From the NCBI RefSeq assembly GCF_020783335.1, contig NZ_CP086068.1, positions 4,526,001 to 4,590,000 of the forward strand: 64,000 nt of DNA, in the 5' to 3' direction. The first letter of the stretch is position 1; every line of letters starts with the position of its first letter. Under the pieces are notes generated by a model. That model was not told the DNA's origin. It did not search any database and saw only the letters and a program-made list of their open reading frames with translations. The position numbers were made by a program, and so were the translations under genes. This DNA is from Mucilaginibacter daejeonensis. GTDB taxonomy: Bacteria > Bacteroidota > Bacteroidia > Sphingobacteriales > Sphingobacteriaceae. Positions 1-12,235 of this stretch are shown piece after piece.

Positions 1-1
1 G

Positions 2-292
2 TTCGACCTGGGGATCATCCGCACGTTATTCCCCGACTGGGTGCTGTTCATCTCCATCTTTAACCTGATGGTGGGTAACATCCTGATGATCTATGTGAAC
101 ATGATGGCCGTTTTTAAACGCCGTTATTACGAGCTGATCCTATTCGCGATAGCAAATCCGCTATACTGGCTCATGCACTCGATAGCTGCGTACAAAGGCT
201 TGTATCAGCTGATCGTGAATCCTTTTTATTGGGAAAAAACGAACCATGGTTTGAGTAAGACCCATAATCAAGTTACTACGCCTAAACAATGA
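2..292 (+). CDS. Glycosyltransferase family 2 (cellulose-synthase-like), C-terminal part
   Basis: The frame is open from the first full codon, so this is the last ~96 residues of a gene that begins before the window. It holds two hydrophobic segments (around FNLMVGNILMIYVNMM and ILFAIANPLYWLMHSIAAY) followed by the tail motif VNPFYWEKTNHGLSK. A membrane pair closed by a 'PFYWEKT-HG' tail is typical of processive, membrane-bound GT2 enzymes of the BcsA/XagB kind, which polymerise or export polysaccharide at the inner membrane. The catalytic domain is outside the window, so the substrate is unknown. The stop overlaps the next start (ATGA), pointing to coupled translation and a shared role in exopolysaccharide or glycan assembly. 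Confidence 0.75.
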   Translation, partial: FDLGIIRTLFPDWVLFISIFNLMVGNILMIYVNMMAVFKRRYYELILFAIANPLYWLMHSIAAYKGLYQLIVNPFYWEKTNHGLSKTHNQVTTPKQ

Positions 293-1848
293 AACGGTCA
301 AAAAATTTCTATCTCATACTCATAGCCCTCATACTGGCGGTATACTACATTTTTGTTGGGGTATATCTTAACAAATTGGGTTATACCAATCATGAGCAGC
401 TTTTTTATATCGAGAAGGCCAAGATCGTGACGCATGGTATAGGCAACAAGCTCCGTGTAATGGGTCTGACCTCGCCATTGTTGCCATTTTACGGATCATA
501 CATCTTCAGCTTCATCAATAATACCCTTGCACCGGTGCTGGCCTCGGCCGTAGGGACCGCGCTGTTATTCTTTATGATGGCCAACTCCTTGGTAAAACGT
601 AATAAGGATAACTTTTACCTGGCCTTGCTTGTGATATTATTCACGTTCCACCCGGGTTTGATCTATACCGCTTGTTCGGGTAAATCCACCTATATGGTGC
701 TGATCTTCTTTTACCTGTTCTTCCTGAACATGCTGAGGTTCTATAACTCCAATACTACTTACCACATATCCATAGCCAGTATATTTTTCGTGCTATTGGT
801 TTTTAGTGATTACAAGTGCGTATGGTTGGCACTGTTCTTTATACCGTTGGTGTTATCCATCTCACTGCATAGTTTGAACCTGAGCGAAAAGGAACCAGTG
901 TTCAGGTTGCATTTGAGCTTCAACAATCCGTCGTTAAGGCGTAAGTTGGTGAACAAAACGTTCTCGATATATAGTATCATCTTCATCCTGCCACTGGCCT
1001 CGGTGGCCTTGTACAAGGTATTGAACCTGACACACGCCGATGACCTGAATTACTTTTTAGATAGCCCTTATGCTACCTGGAACATCATTGCCGACCAGTT
1101 CGAATACAGCAACCATGCACTGGCATCAAGGTATGATATTCCAGAGATATCGATATTGGTGTCATTAAAGGCGATCGTATTTTGCCCGATGGTGGTGTTG
1201 GCCATCTATCTATTCAAGCAGAACACCTACCAGATCCTTACACTGCTTACCCCTTTCGGCCTCATCGAGTTCCTGAAGGTGAAGTATGATAAGGTGAATC
1301 TGGTTTACGGTTATTACCTGCTTTTCCTGGTGCTGGCATTGCTTTGTATCATCTTCAGAGCCCGTTTCATCCGTAACCAGAATGCTCTTAAATTAACGCT
1401 GGTGATCGTGGCAGTGGTACAGATCTACATTGGTTACATCTTTTTGGCCAGATCGTACATCCACGAAGAGAGCCACTTTGTTGAAGTGTTGCGCGAACGT
1501 ACTGCTGATAAAGTTGACGAGCAGAACCGGGAGATAGCCGATTACCTGAACAAGTTAGGGAAGAACGACAAGGTGCTGGTAGACGACGCCGTAGCATATA
1601 CTGTAGGCTCGTACGTGAAAGACATAACCAAACTGACCCTTCCATATCAGGAAAGCTATTTGAGTGCCGTAGAAGCGCCGGAAAAGTACGACGGCTACGT
1701 GCTGATCGCCAATGATGAGAACCCGATGTTGGGCTATACCCAGCTGACCGATTTTTACATGACCGGTATTAGGCGTAAGAACCCAAAACTGAACGCATAC
1801 AAAATATACGTGACCGACTACTGGACCTTATACCGGTTATTGGAATAA
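289..1848 (+). CDS. Polytopic membrane protein, GT-C glycosyltransferase-like
   Basis: 519 residues. An N-terminal membrane anchor is followed by a loop (NHEQLFYIEKA) and then about ten more hydrophobic segments up to residue ~390; the last ~120 residues are soluble. This layout, with an acidic first loop, many membrane helices and a C-terminal extracytoplasmic domain, resembles GT-C enzymes of the ArnT/GT39 type, which use lipid-linked sugars. The usual DE pair in the first loop reads HEQ here, so catalytic function is uncertain. The ATGA overlap with the upstream GT2 gene indicates one operon, and a strong hairpin ends it. I do not recognise a named family; the glycan role is inferred from topology and context. 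Confidence 0.6.
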   Translation: MKRSKNFYLILIALILAVYYIFVGVYLNKLGYTNHEQLFYIEKAKIVTHGIGNKLRVMGLTSPLLPFYGSYIFSFINNTLAPVLASAVGTALLFFMMANSLVKRNKDNFYLALLVILFTFHPGLIYTACSGKSTYMVLIFFYLFFLNMLRFYNSNTTYHISIASIFFVLLVFSDYKCVWLALFFIPLVLSISLHSLNLSEKEPVFRLHLSFNNPSLRRKLVNKTFSIYSIIFILPLASVALYKVLNLTHADDLNYFLDSPYATWNIIADQFEYSNHALASRYDIPEISILVSLKAIVFCPMVVLAIYLFKQNTYQILTLLTPFGLIEFLKVKYDKVNLVYGYYLLFLVLALLCIIFRARFIRNQNALKLTLVIVAVVQIYIGYIFLARSYIHEESHFVEVLRERTADKVDEQNREIADYLNKLGKNDKVLVDDAVAYTVGSYVKDITKLTLPYQESYLSAVEAPEKYDGYVLIANDENPMLGYTQLTDFYMTGIRRKNPKLNAYKIYVTDYWTLYRLLE

Positions 1849-1873
1849 CATTTAATTGAGTAATTATAATACG

Positions 1874-1901
1874 AAGGCCTGGTCGTTTGACCAGGCCTTT
1901 T
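1874..1901 (+). terminator. Rho-independent terminator after glycan operon
   Basis: An 11-bp perfect stem (AAGGCCTGGTC / GACCAGGCCTT) with a 4-base loop is followed by TTATTTTTG, 25 bases after the stop of the membrane-protein gene. Confidence 0.85.
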
Positions 1902-1913
1902 ATTTTTGTTTAT

Positions 1914-2273
1914 ATGCATGTAAAGATCTGCAAGAAATGTAATACCTCAAACTGGGGAACATAGACATCATCCAGTTCGGGCAAGCTACATACTTATTGT
2001 CGTAATGGTCGTGCCCTTAAATATAGCTCGTTCAAGAAGGCCAATGGCGGTAAACATACTCGTATGGAGTGGCTGCAAAAATTATCATCAACTCCGACGT
2101 GTGCTCTCTGCCATAGGATGTGGTATACTATACCTGCAAGACCAGATAAGCGCTATCGTAACGTTTGGACAAAAGGTCTTATCATTCTCTTAAGCAGGGG
2201 TGTTTCGGATGATATTGACAATATACAGGCCATGTGCTATGCCTGTAACTTTGCGAAGTGCAATAGAGCGTAG
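1914..2273 (+). pseudogene. Decayed small HNH-endonuclease-like gene
   Basis: Read from ATG 1914, one frame runs to 2273 with a single in-frame TAG at 1962. The product before the stop begins MHVKICKKCNTSNWGT, a CxxC zinc-knuckle start common in small HNH proteins. After the stop the same frame continues through a CALCHRMW knuckle to SDDIDNIQAMCYACNFAKCNR, the conserved second half of an HNH domain. The usual DHIIPLSRGG stretch, which carries the first catalytic His, reads GLIILLSRGV, so both D and H are lost. A premature stop plus loss of the catalytic motif argues for a pseudogene. It lies between the glycan operon and the rRNA operon, with only non-coding DNA from 2274 to 2446. Confidence 0.65.
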
Positions 2274-2446
2274 AGCCTGCTCACTTTGATAAGAATTGGA
2301 TATGGTAAGCAAGGCGAATGTAGATAAGCTCGAGAGAAAGTTGGAACCACAAGATCGAATAAGACAGCCATCAAGGCAGTGTCACATTGAGGATCAGGTG
2401 TAGGACGATATAGATTTTATAGGCCTTCACAAACCCGTTATAAACG

Positions 2447-2481
2447 ACAAAAGCCCCGAGGTTTTGAGGACCTAGGGGCTA
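2447..2481 (-). terminator. Terminator of the rRNA operon
   Basis: AGCCCC (2452-2457) pairs with GGGGCT (2475-2480), extended inward by AGGT/ACCT after one mismatch. On the minus strand it is followed by TTTTGT. It lies just beyond the 3' end of the 5S gene. Confidence 0.8.
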
Positions 2482-2491
2482 TTTGTTGTAA

Positions 2492-2604
<113 letters not shown>

Positions 2605-2625
2605 ATATCTTAATGTTCGTTAGGG

Positions 2626-2692
2626 TAGTGAGTATCTGGTATCAGGTATCAAGACATTTTATCTTGTTACTTGCTACTATGTACTTGTTACT
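2626..2692. repeat. rRNA spacer repeat, copy 1 (5S-23S spacer)
   Basis: A low-complexity segment built from GTATCAAGAC, TTACTTGCTACT and GTACTTGTTACT. A second, direct-oriented and clearly related copy lies in the 23S-tRNA spacer at 5751-5820. The rest of the 5S-23S spacer holds no gene. Confidence 0.7.
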
Positions 2693-2775
2693 CCACGGAA
2701 CAATGACATATTATTGGAAGAAGTGATCTTATTATACTGAGATCAGATTACAGTACTATTTGTGTTTTTGAGTTC

Positions 2776-2804
2776 GGTGGTGAGACCGGAAAGATCTCAC
2801 CACC
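2776..2804. repeat. Perfect 10-bp inverted repeat beside the 23S 3' end
   Basis: GGTGGTGAGA (2776-2785) and TCTCACCACC (2795-2804) are separated by 9 bases, just downstream of the mature 23S end on the minus strand. The likely role is an RNA hairpin near the processing site. There is no T tract, so it is probably not a terminator. Confidence 0.65.
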
Positions 2805-2817
2805 TTATCTGTTATTG

Positions 2818-5698
<2,881 letters not shown>

Positions 5699-5750
5699 TA
5701 CGCACCCCGCTTTTGCTCGGGGCGGTATGTTTTATTTAGATGTTGCTCTG

Positions 5751-5820
5751 GTATCAAGTAGTTAGTATCTCGTATCAAGACCGAGGTCCTGCTACTTGCT
5801 ACTTCGTACCTGCTACTGAT
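5751..5820. repeat. rRNA spacer repeat, copy 2 (23S-tRNA spacer)
   Basis: Related to 2626-2692 and in the same orientation: GTATCAAGAC, then CTGCTACTTGCTACT and GTACCTGCTACT. The two copies bracket the 23S gene. The rest of 5699-5939 shows no gene; a small hairpin (CCCCG / CGGGG) lies at 5705-5722. Confidence 0.7.
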
Positions 5821-5939
5821 CTCAACGTCCTTCACTGTTGTTTGATTCAGTTTTTACAATTACTTCTTCCAATATGTCAAAGAACTTTCGTACGCATCTG
5901 TAACGTCATCCCCTTGTGAGATGACTGTAGTGTACAATG

Positions 5940-6013
5940 TGGAGAATAACGGATTCGAACCGTTGACCCCCTGCGTGCAAGGCAGGTGCTCTAGCCAGCT
6001 GAGCTAATTCCCC
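5940..6013 (-). tRNA. tRNA-Ala (TGC)
   Basis: A 74-base cloverleaf with acceptor GGGGAAT / ATTCTCC that contains the G3-U70 pair recognised by alanyl-tRNA synthetase. The anticodon loop is CTTGCAC, the T arm holds GGTTCGAATCC, and the discriminator base is A. CCA is not encoded. It sits in the 16S-23S spacer, as in most bacterial rRNA operons. Confidence 0.97.
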
Positions 6014-6040
6014 TTTCAAAAAGATGTCGTTACCCTGTAG

Positions 6041-6115
6041 TAGTCTCGAGCAGATTTGAACTGCTGACCCCTACATTATCAGTGTAGTGCTCTAACCAAA
6101 CTGAGCTACGAGACT
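6041..6115 (-). tRNA. tRNA-Ile (GAT)
   Basis: Acceptor AGTCTCG pairs with CGAGACT. The anticodon is GAT in the loop CTGATAA, the T arm has AGTTCAAATCT, and the discriminator is A. CCA is not encoded. It lies between 16S and tRNA-Ala, the usual Ile-Ala order. Confidence 0.96.
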
Positions 6116-6272
6116 ATGGTTTGATGTAGCCACTTTACTGATATGGCCTCTTCTTTTTTAAGGGTTTCTCTTTCCTCTTCTTTTTTAACTTCTTAAGAAA
6201 TACATGTGCGTAGCAGTTTCACTCTTTATCAAGGTTACTTCGACCTCTCTCTTTTCACTTGGATACTGCTCC

Positions 6273-7796
<1,524 letters not shown>

Positions 7797-8165
7797 AAAA
7801 TGTTTTGTTCGATACATGACCCTATTCTCTCAAATAGAAATCTGTATTAATAATGATAAGCCCTAAAGCTCATCTTTGTATCTTTATACAGTATCCGAAA
7901 AGTTGGTTTATTTGTTGACCTGAAAGGTCTTCTTTAACTTGACTTGGAGTTACCGACATCTCTCGATGTCTCTCCCGCTACGCTACATGTTACTTCTTAA
8001 AAGAACTTTGTCGCTTCCCCGTCTCGGTTCAGCTTTTATATCTTCTCACCATTGCGGTGGCCGATCTTCATTTGTTTTGTTTCGCTCCTTCCGGAGCTTT
8101 CAGAGACATCGTGCCTCTTACTTCTTGTTCCCTTTCTTTCTGAACTTTCGTTCGTTCCGTTTGGG
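7797..8165 (-). other. rRNA operon leader
   Basis: Non-coding DNA between the nearest rRNA promoter and the mature 16S end. It holds several CT-rich tracts and a small inverted repeat (CGACATC / GATGTCT near 7948-7970). It should be the transcribed, processed leader. No gene is supported here; open frames on the plus strand have no recognisable content. Confidence 0.6.
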
Positions 8166-8169
8166 AGTG

Positions 8170-8200
8170 CAAAGGTAGAAAGCTTTTTGTTATTTGCAAA
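8170..8200 (-). promoter_or_regulatory. rRNA promoter P1 (16S-proximal)
   Basis: On the minus strand TTTG (8197-8200) is followed by 19 bases and then TACCTTTG (8170-8177), an exact match to the Bacteroidetes -33/-7 consensus (TTTG, N19-20, TAnnTTTG). The expected start is about 4 bases below 8170, giving a ~370-base leader to the 16S gene. Confidence 0.85.
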
Positions 8201-8316
8201 ATTTATTTTTATTTATTTTGCGGGGCTTTCTTTTCGTTACCGGTCGCCTCTCAGCTCCCTTTCACCCTTTACCTTTTTAAGAACTTTTTCCCTCCGGCTC
8301 GTTCGCCTTGGGGCTG

Positions 8317-8348
8317 CAAAGATGCGAACTTTTTTGTATTCATGTCAA
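8317..8348 (-). promoter_or_regulatory. rRNA promoter P2 (middle)
   Basis: TTGA (8345-8348), 20 bases, then CATCTTTG (8317-8324) on the minus strand. It has one mismatch in the -7 box (C for T). The flank CTTTGCAGCCCC is shared with P3, suggesting duplication. Confidence 0.7.
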
Positions 8349-8419
8349 GGGTTATTTTAAAATAATTTTTCACCACTTGAACTTCAAAAAACGACCCGCG
8401 TTTCTCATTTGCGGGGCTG

Positions 8420-8450
8420 CAAAGGTAGAAAAATATACACTCGCCGCAAA
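8420..8450 (-). promoter_or_regulatory. rRNA promoter P3 (distal)
   Basis: TTTG (8447-8450), 19 bases, then TACCTTTG (8420-8427) on the minus strand: a perfect consensus promoter. Promoters P1-P3 lie ~147 and ~103 bases apart and all point at the 16S gene. Confidence 0.85.
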
Positions 8451-8531
8451 CTAATCTTGATCTTATTTGTAAGCGATACGCTAATCGACTCTTTTACAGC
8501 TTCAAAAACTTCACCAGCCGTACAAGACCTA

Positions 8532-9248
8532 TCAATTCTTGACGCATCGAACGCTAAAACCGCTGTTCCGGTCATCCGTATCGGGTTTTAAAACGTTGTT
8601 ATTACCTGTGATATTATACGTTATGGCAAAATCAGCATAGGCCTCTGTAGTAGCACTCCACCATGTGGCCGAAAAACCTGCGTTGTCATCAACACCATTG
8701 TTGTTACGTCCGCCACCAGGTAAAGCTCCAAAGCCTATCGCACGCCCGTCATCATTACTTGGCTGCTGCCAGTTGCTGTGCTTACCGGCTTTCATCTTAC
8801 CCCCAGCTATTGCAGTTCCACCCAATGCCTGCATCAAGGTGCGCCACTCGGCATCAGTAGGGATGTGCCAGCCCTTAGGGGCAAGCTTGCGCCGATCCGC
8901 CATGGCACGCCAATTATATAGCAGGCCATATAAGGCGACGTTCTTTTCATCATCATTATAAGTACACCATGCACCGGTGGTTCGGTCGCGCCATTGGCCG
9001 CTGTCACTTATGTGAGGTATCGCATCACCGTTACTGTAATGGGTCACCCTTAGGTTCTCGGCCATCCATACCTGACCGCCTATCCTGATAGTACGGTAAG
9101 TATTTCCATCAATGTCGGTCATGGTACCCGCATATTGTGGTGCTGATGCCCGATGAGCCTCCGGCTTTGCTTTTGTGTTGGCACCATCATGACAACCACC
9201 CATCATAATGGCTAATCCTGTTATGTATATATATACGCGCAACATCAT
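8532..9248 (-). CDS. FISUMP-domain lipoprotein
   Basis: 238 residues. A short N-terminal hydrophobic stretch ends in the lipobox IMMGGC, so the mature protein is probably lipid-anchored. The rest carries the landmarks of the Fibrobacter succinogenes major paralogous domain (FISUMP): DIDGNTYRTIRIGGQVWMAE, ALYGLLYNWRAM, PKGWHIPTDAEW, FSATWWSATT and the ending GFSVRCVKN. Such proteins are found on the surface of Bacteroidota and Fibrobacteres; their function is unknown, with a C-type-lectin-like fold suggested. The length is normal for one domain. It lies directly upstream of, and in the same direction as, the rRNA promoters, which begin 80 bases past its stop. No terminator is evident between them. 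Confidence 0.85.
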   Translation of the reverse strand: MMLRVYIYITGLAIMMGGCHDGANTKAKPEAHRASAPQYAGTMTDIDGNTYRTIRIGGQVWMAENLRVTHYSNGDAIPHISDSGQWRDRTTGAWCTYNDDEKNVALYGLLYNWRAMADRRKLAPKGWHIPTDAEWRTLMQALGGTAIAGGKMKAGKHSNWQQPSNDDGRAIGFGALPGGGRNNNGVDDNAGFSATWWSATTEAYADFAITYNITGNNNVLKPDTDDRNSGFSVRCVKN

Positions 9249-9363
9249 ATCATATGATCAGTTGTTAAACAAACTATACCCATGTACTACTTATATATAC
9301 AGCGGTACATGGGTAAGTAAGCTTAGAGGCTACCAACTATCAAAGCTGTCAATAATTGATGGT

Positions 9364-10572
9364 TTATAAAGTATTACCGCTAGATACGCTGTTGGGCCCG
9401 GCTAAACTGAGGCCGTTCCCGTTGAGCTTGCAATTTTTAACGGTGTTATAGTCTGACGGCGATGTTTCGCGAATGCCATACGCATTACTGTAGATGTTCA
9501 GGTTTTGCACCAGATTGTCGCGGCATATATAGCTCAGCGTGGTAGAGAAGCGGATACCATCGGACCCATTGCCTGATATGGTGCCGCCGTTGATCCTGAT
9601 CTGTTGGGCATTTTCCAGCAAGGCACCGTGCGACTGGCAATCCTTTGCGTTCAGCGTACCGATGGTACAACCGTTACTACTGGTAACGCTGAAGAACCCG
9701 CGACCGCAGCCGGTAGAGTTAACGGTAGTGACCTGGATATTGGGCCCTGCATTGTTAGCGATACGGAAACCGGCGTAACCGGTGCCACGGCCGCAGTTGG
9801 TGGCGTTCACCGTTCCTACCGTACCATTTTTTGATTTATTGAGCAGCAACCCGCAAGCACCAGCATTGGTGGCGGTCACGGTGCCAATAGTAAAGCCATC
9901 TACGCCATAGGTCTCTACGGCATTATCACCTGAGCCGCTGATATCGCAACTGGTGAGCGTTAAGTTGCGCGACCAATCGCCCTTGCTGTCATCCACCCTA
10001 ATACCTAAACCCGACGAGGAGTTGAGCGTCATGATGATATTGCTGAGCGTGATGTTGCTACAGGTTTTTAGCCAGATGCCATAACGGGGGTTACCGGTCA
10101 CCTTCATGTTCTTGATCTCGATATCGGTGCGGCGTTCGCCCTGTATAGGTACGATGAGCTGATCGCTGCTATTGCAGTTAAAGGTGGTATTGGCAAAATC
10201 GAGCACGGTATAGCTGGGGATGTTGACGGCCTTGATGGCACCGCCCGACTGGCCCGAACTGCCGGAGTTCTTAATCAGTACCGTTTCTTTAGAGGTACGG
10301 CCGGCGGTAAGGTTATTACAGGCGGCCTGGATGGCGGCAATGTAATCGGTACCGGTGTATTTGGTCACGCCGTTCACCTTGGCGGTATAAGTGCCGCTGG
10401 AGCCGGTCACCTCGGCCGAACTCACGGCCGTGACCGCACGTACGTCGGCGGGCGCGTCAGTTTTTGGAGTAGGGTCGGCTTGTTGGTTCTTGGTACAGGC
10501 GGATGCGAACAGCAACAAAGCTGCTGCGGCCGCACGCAAAGGCATGCCGCCCGATAGGATGTGTGTTTTCAT
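9364..10572 (-). CDS. Right-handed parallel beta-helix lipoprotein
   Basis: 402 residues. A signal peptide ends in lipobox FASAC, followed by a low-complexity linker of ~40 residues. From ~residue 115 onward come regular repeats rich in N, G, S and T (ITLSNIIMTLNSSSG, FTIGTVTATNAGACG, CTIGTLNAKDCQSHG, IRINGGTISGNGSDG), the spacing seen in PbH1/pectate-lyase-like beta-helices. Such lipoproteins usually bind or cleave polysaccharide at the outer surface. No lyase or hydrolase catalytic residues can be assigned by eye. The 115-base gap to the FISUMP gene and the shared strand allow, but do not show, co-transcription. Confidence 0.8.
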   Translation of the reverse strand: MKTHILSGGMPLRAAAAALLLFASACTKNQQADPTPKTDAPADVRAVTAVSSAEVTGSSGTYTAKVNGVTKYTGTDYIAAIQAACNNLTAGRTSKETVLIKNSGSSGQSGGAIKAVNIPSYTVLDFANTTFNCNSSDQLIVPIQGERRTDIEIKNMKVTGNPRYGIWLKTCSNITLSNIIMTLNSSSGLGIRVDDSKGDWSRNLTLTSCDISGSGDNAVETYGVDGFTIGTVTATNAGACGLLLNKSKNGTVGTVNATNCGRGTGYAGFRIANNAGPNIQVTTVNSTGCGRGFFSVTSSNGCTIGTLNAKDCQSHGALLENAQQIRINGGTISGNGSDGIRFSTTLSYICRDNLVQNLNIYSNAYGIRETSPSDYNTVKNCKLNGNGLSLAGPNSVSSGNTL

Positions 10573-10788
10573 AATAGGTCTTAATTAGTTGGTTAACTGA
10601 TAATTGGTAACACAAATGTGACCTCTGTTAAGTGAACGACCATCCTGCGCTTTCCTGAACTGTGACGAAACATGCTATTAACCTATTGTATATGCATGTG
10701 CCTACCGAAAGGTTAAAATATGTTAAATGCGCTTTTTGATAAGCTTAAAAGCACTATCCGCCTGTTATTTTCGTCCATAAATAAATAA

Positions 10789-10819
10789 TTGATTGATCTA
10801 CATTATATAATTATCTTTG
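10789..10819 (+). promoter_or_regulatory. bamD promoter ending 4 bases before the start codon
   Basis: TTG (10789-10791), 20 bases, TATCTTTG (10812-10819). The -7 box ends 4 bases before ATG 10824, so the predicted start of transcription falls at the start codon or within 1-3 bases of it. Confidence 0.75.
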
Positions 10820-10823
10820 CAGG

Positions 10824-11759
10824 ATGTTTAAAAAGCAACGTGCTATAATTGCAAGCTTACTGGTTACCACCGTTTTAATTATCGGGAGTTGTAAAAGCAA
10901 CTACGAGAAATTGAAAGAGGGTAACGATAGGGCCAAGCAGTATCAGCAAGCCATTAAGTACTACAATAAAAAAGAATACTCTAAAGCACTGGAGCTTTTT
11001 GAGCTGCTTACCCCAAAGTACCGCGGGCACGGCGAGGCTGAGGAGTTGTTCTACTACTACGCATACGCTAACTATTACCTAAAGGATTATACATCGGCTC
11101 GTTATCATTTCAAGAACTTTGCTGATATGTACCCGAGCAGTAACCGCGCCGAAGAGTGCCGCTACATGTCGGCCTTTTGCTATTACAAGGATTCGCCTAA
11201 CTATAGTTTAGATCAGGATAATACTACTAAAGCGATAGAGACGCTGCAGCTGTTCATCAACTTATATCCAAAAAGTGAGCGCAGTGCCGAAGCGGCCAAA
11301 CTGATCCAGAACCTGCGTGATAAGTTGGAGACCAAAGCTTACGCCAACGCTAAATTGTATTTGGACATCGGCGATTATCTTTCGGCAGTGATCGCGTTCA
11401 ACAACGCCCTGCGCGATTACCCTGATACCAAATATGGTGAGGAGATGGAGTACCTGATGATCAAGGCGCAATACATGTACGCCCGCAATAGCTCAGAGGC
11501 CCGCCAGGAAGAACGCTTTAACCAAGCGATCGCCTATGCCGACCAGTTCACCGAGAAATATGCTACCAGCAAGTACAAGGATGATGCTACGGATTACCGC
11601 CGATACAGCGAAAGAGGTATAGCCGCCAGCAAACGTACCTTAGCCGCCTGGGAAGCTGAAGGCAAACTGCACAAAAAATTATCGAAGGATAGCACCCGCA
11701 GGTCGGGCCAGCAACAATCGGTAGATGATAGAACCAATCAAAAAAGTCCGCAAAACTAA
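10824..11759 (+). CDS. bamD: Outer membrane assembly lipoprotein BamD
   Basis: 311 residues. The signal peptide ends in lipobox LIIGSC, so it is an outer-membrane lipoprotein. The body is a run of TPR-like helical hairpins (IKYYNKKEYSKALELFELL, YNYYL-type aromatic pairs, FINLYPKSERSAEAAKLI, AIAFNNALRDYPDTKYGEE). BamD works with BamA to fold beta-barrel proteins into the outer membrane. The C-terminus is a charged low-complexity tail. It is followed 11 bases later by the omega-subunit gene, the order usual in Bacteroidota. The start is fixed by the signal peptide and by the promoter that ends just before it. Confidence 0.9.
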   Translation: MFKKQRAIIASLLVTTVLIIGSCKSNYEKLKEGNDRAKQYQQAIKYYNKKEYSKALELFELLTPKYRGHGEAEELFYYYAYANYYLKDYTSARYHFKNFADMYPSSNRAEECRYMSAFCYYKDSPNYSLDQDNTTKAIETLQLFINLYPKSERSAEAAKLIQNLRDKLETKAYANAKLYLDIGDYLSAVIAFNNALRDYPDTKYGEEMEYLMIKAQYMYARNSSEARQEERFNQAIAYADQFTEKYATSKYKDDATDYRRYSERGIAASKRTLAAWEAEGKLHKKLSKDSTRRSGQQQSVDDRTNQKSPQN

Positions 11760-11770
11760 AATATACGAAC

Positions 11771-12109
11771 ATGAGCAATAACAATAATAATAAACCGACC
11801 GTGGCCAGCAGCACCGTTACACGCGATCTGCGCGACCTCGACCGTAGCACCAACAACTTGTACGAGTCGATCGTGATCATGTCGAAACGTGCTAACCAGA
11901 TATCTAACAATATCAAAGAGGAGCTTCACCAGAAATTGTCTGAGTTCGCTTCAGCTAATGATAACCTGGAAGAGGTATTTGAGAACCGCGAGCAGATCGA
12001 GATCTCGAAACACTACGAGCGTTTGCCAAAACCAACCCTGGTAGCTGTTCAGGAGTTTTTGGAAGACAAGGTTTACTTCCGTAACCCGAACAAAGAGACC
12101 AAAGAATAA
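11771..12109 (+). CDS. rpoZ: RNA polymerase omega-type subunit
   Basis: 112 residues, matching the divergent Bacteroidetes omega family: an N-terminal poly-Asn stretch, then VTRDLRDLDRSTNNLYESIVIMSKRANQI, which corresponds to the omega segment that clamps the beta' C-terminus, and a C-terminal acidic helix with PKPTLVAVQEFLEDKVYF. It probably stabilises RNA polymerase. It is co-transcribed with bamD (11-base gap) and followed by a clear terminator. Confidence 0.85.
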   Translation: MSNNNNNKPTVASSTVTRDLRDLDRSTNNLYESIVIMSKRANQISNNIKEELHQKLSEFASANDNLEEVFENREQIEISKHYERLPKPTLVAVQEFLEDKVYFRNPNKETKE

Positions 12110-12149
12110 TACACCAGCTTCCCCAGCGGGAAGCAGAAAGAAGTATATA

Positions 12150-12179
12150 AAGCCGGATAGTGTTCTATCCGGCTTTTTT
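12150..12179 (+). terminator. Terminator of bamD-rpoZ
   Basis: AAGCCGGATAG (12150-12160), loop TGTT, CTATCCGGCTT (12165-12175), then TTTTG. Confidence 0.9.
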
Positions 12180-12223
12180 GATAAAAAGTGATCCGGGTTG
12201 AAAAGGATCCAGTACAGGTTAGC

Positions 12224-12231
12224 TACATTTG
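12224..12231 (+). promoter_or_regulatory. coaBC -7 box, decides the start codon
   Basis: TACATTTG matches TAnnTTTG and ends 4 bases before ATG 12236. No -33 TTG lies at the ideal distance (the nearest, 12198-12200, is 23 bases away). If used, it excludes the longer reading from GTG 12188. Confidence 0.6.
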
Positions 12232-12235
12232 TATC

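Noticed and set aside
1962..1964. TAG read through as a recoded codon
   Set aside because: The catalytic motif is also lost, no context for recoding is seen, and Bacteroidota use the standard code for TAG.
12188..12235. Longer CoaBC start at GTG 12188
   Set aside because: It would begin upstream of the -7 box at 12224-12231; homologues begin near MLxGKKI.
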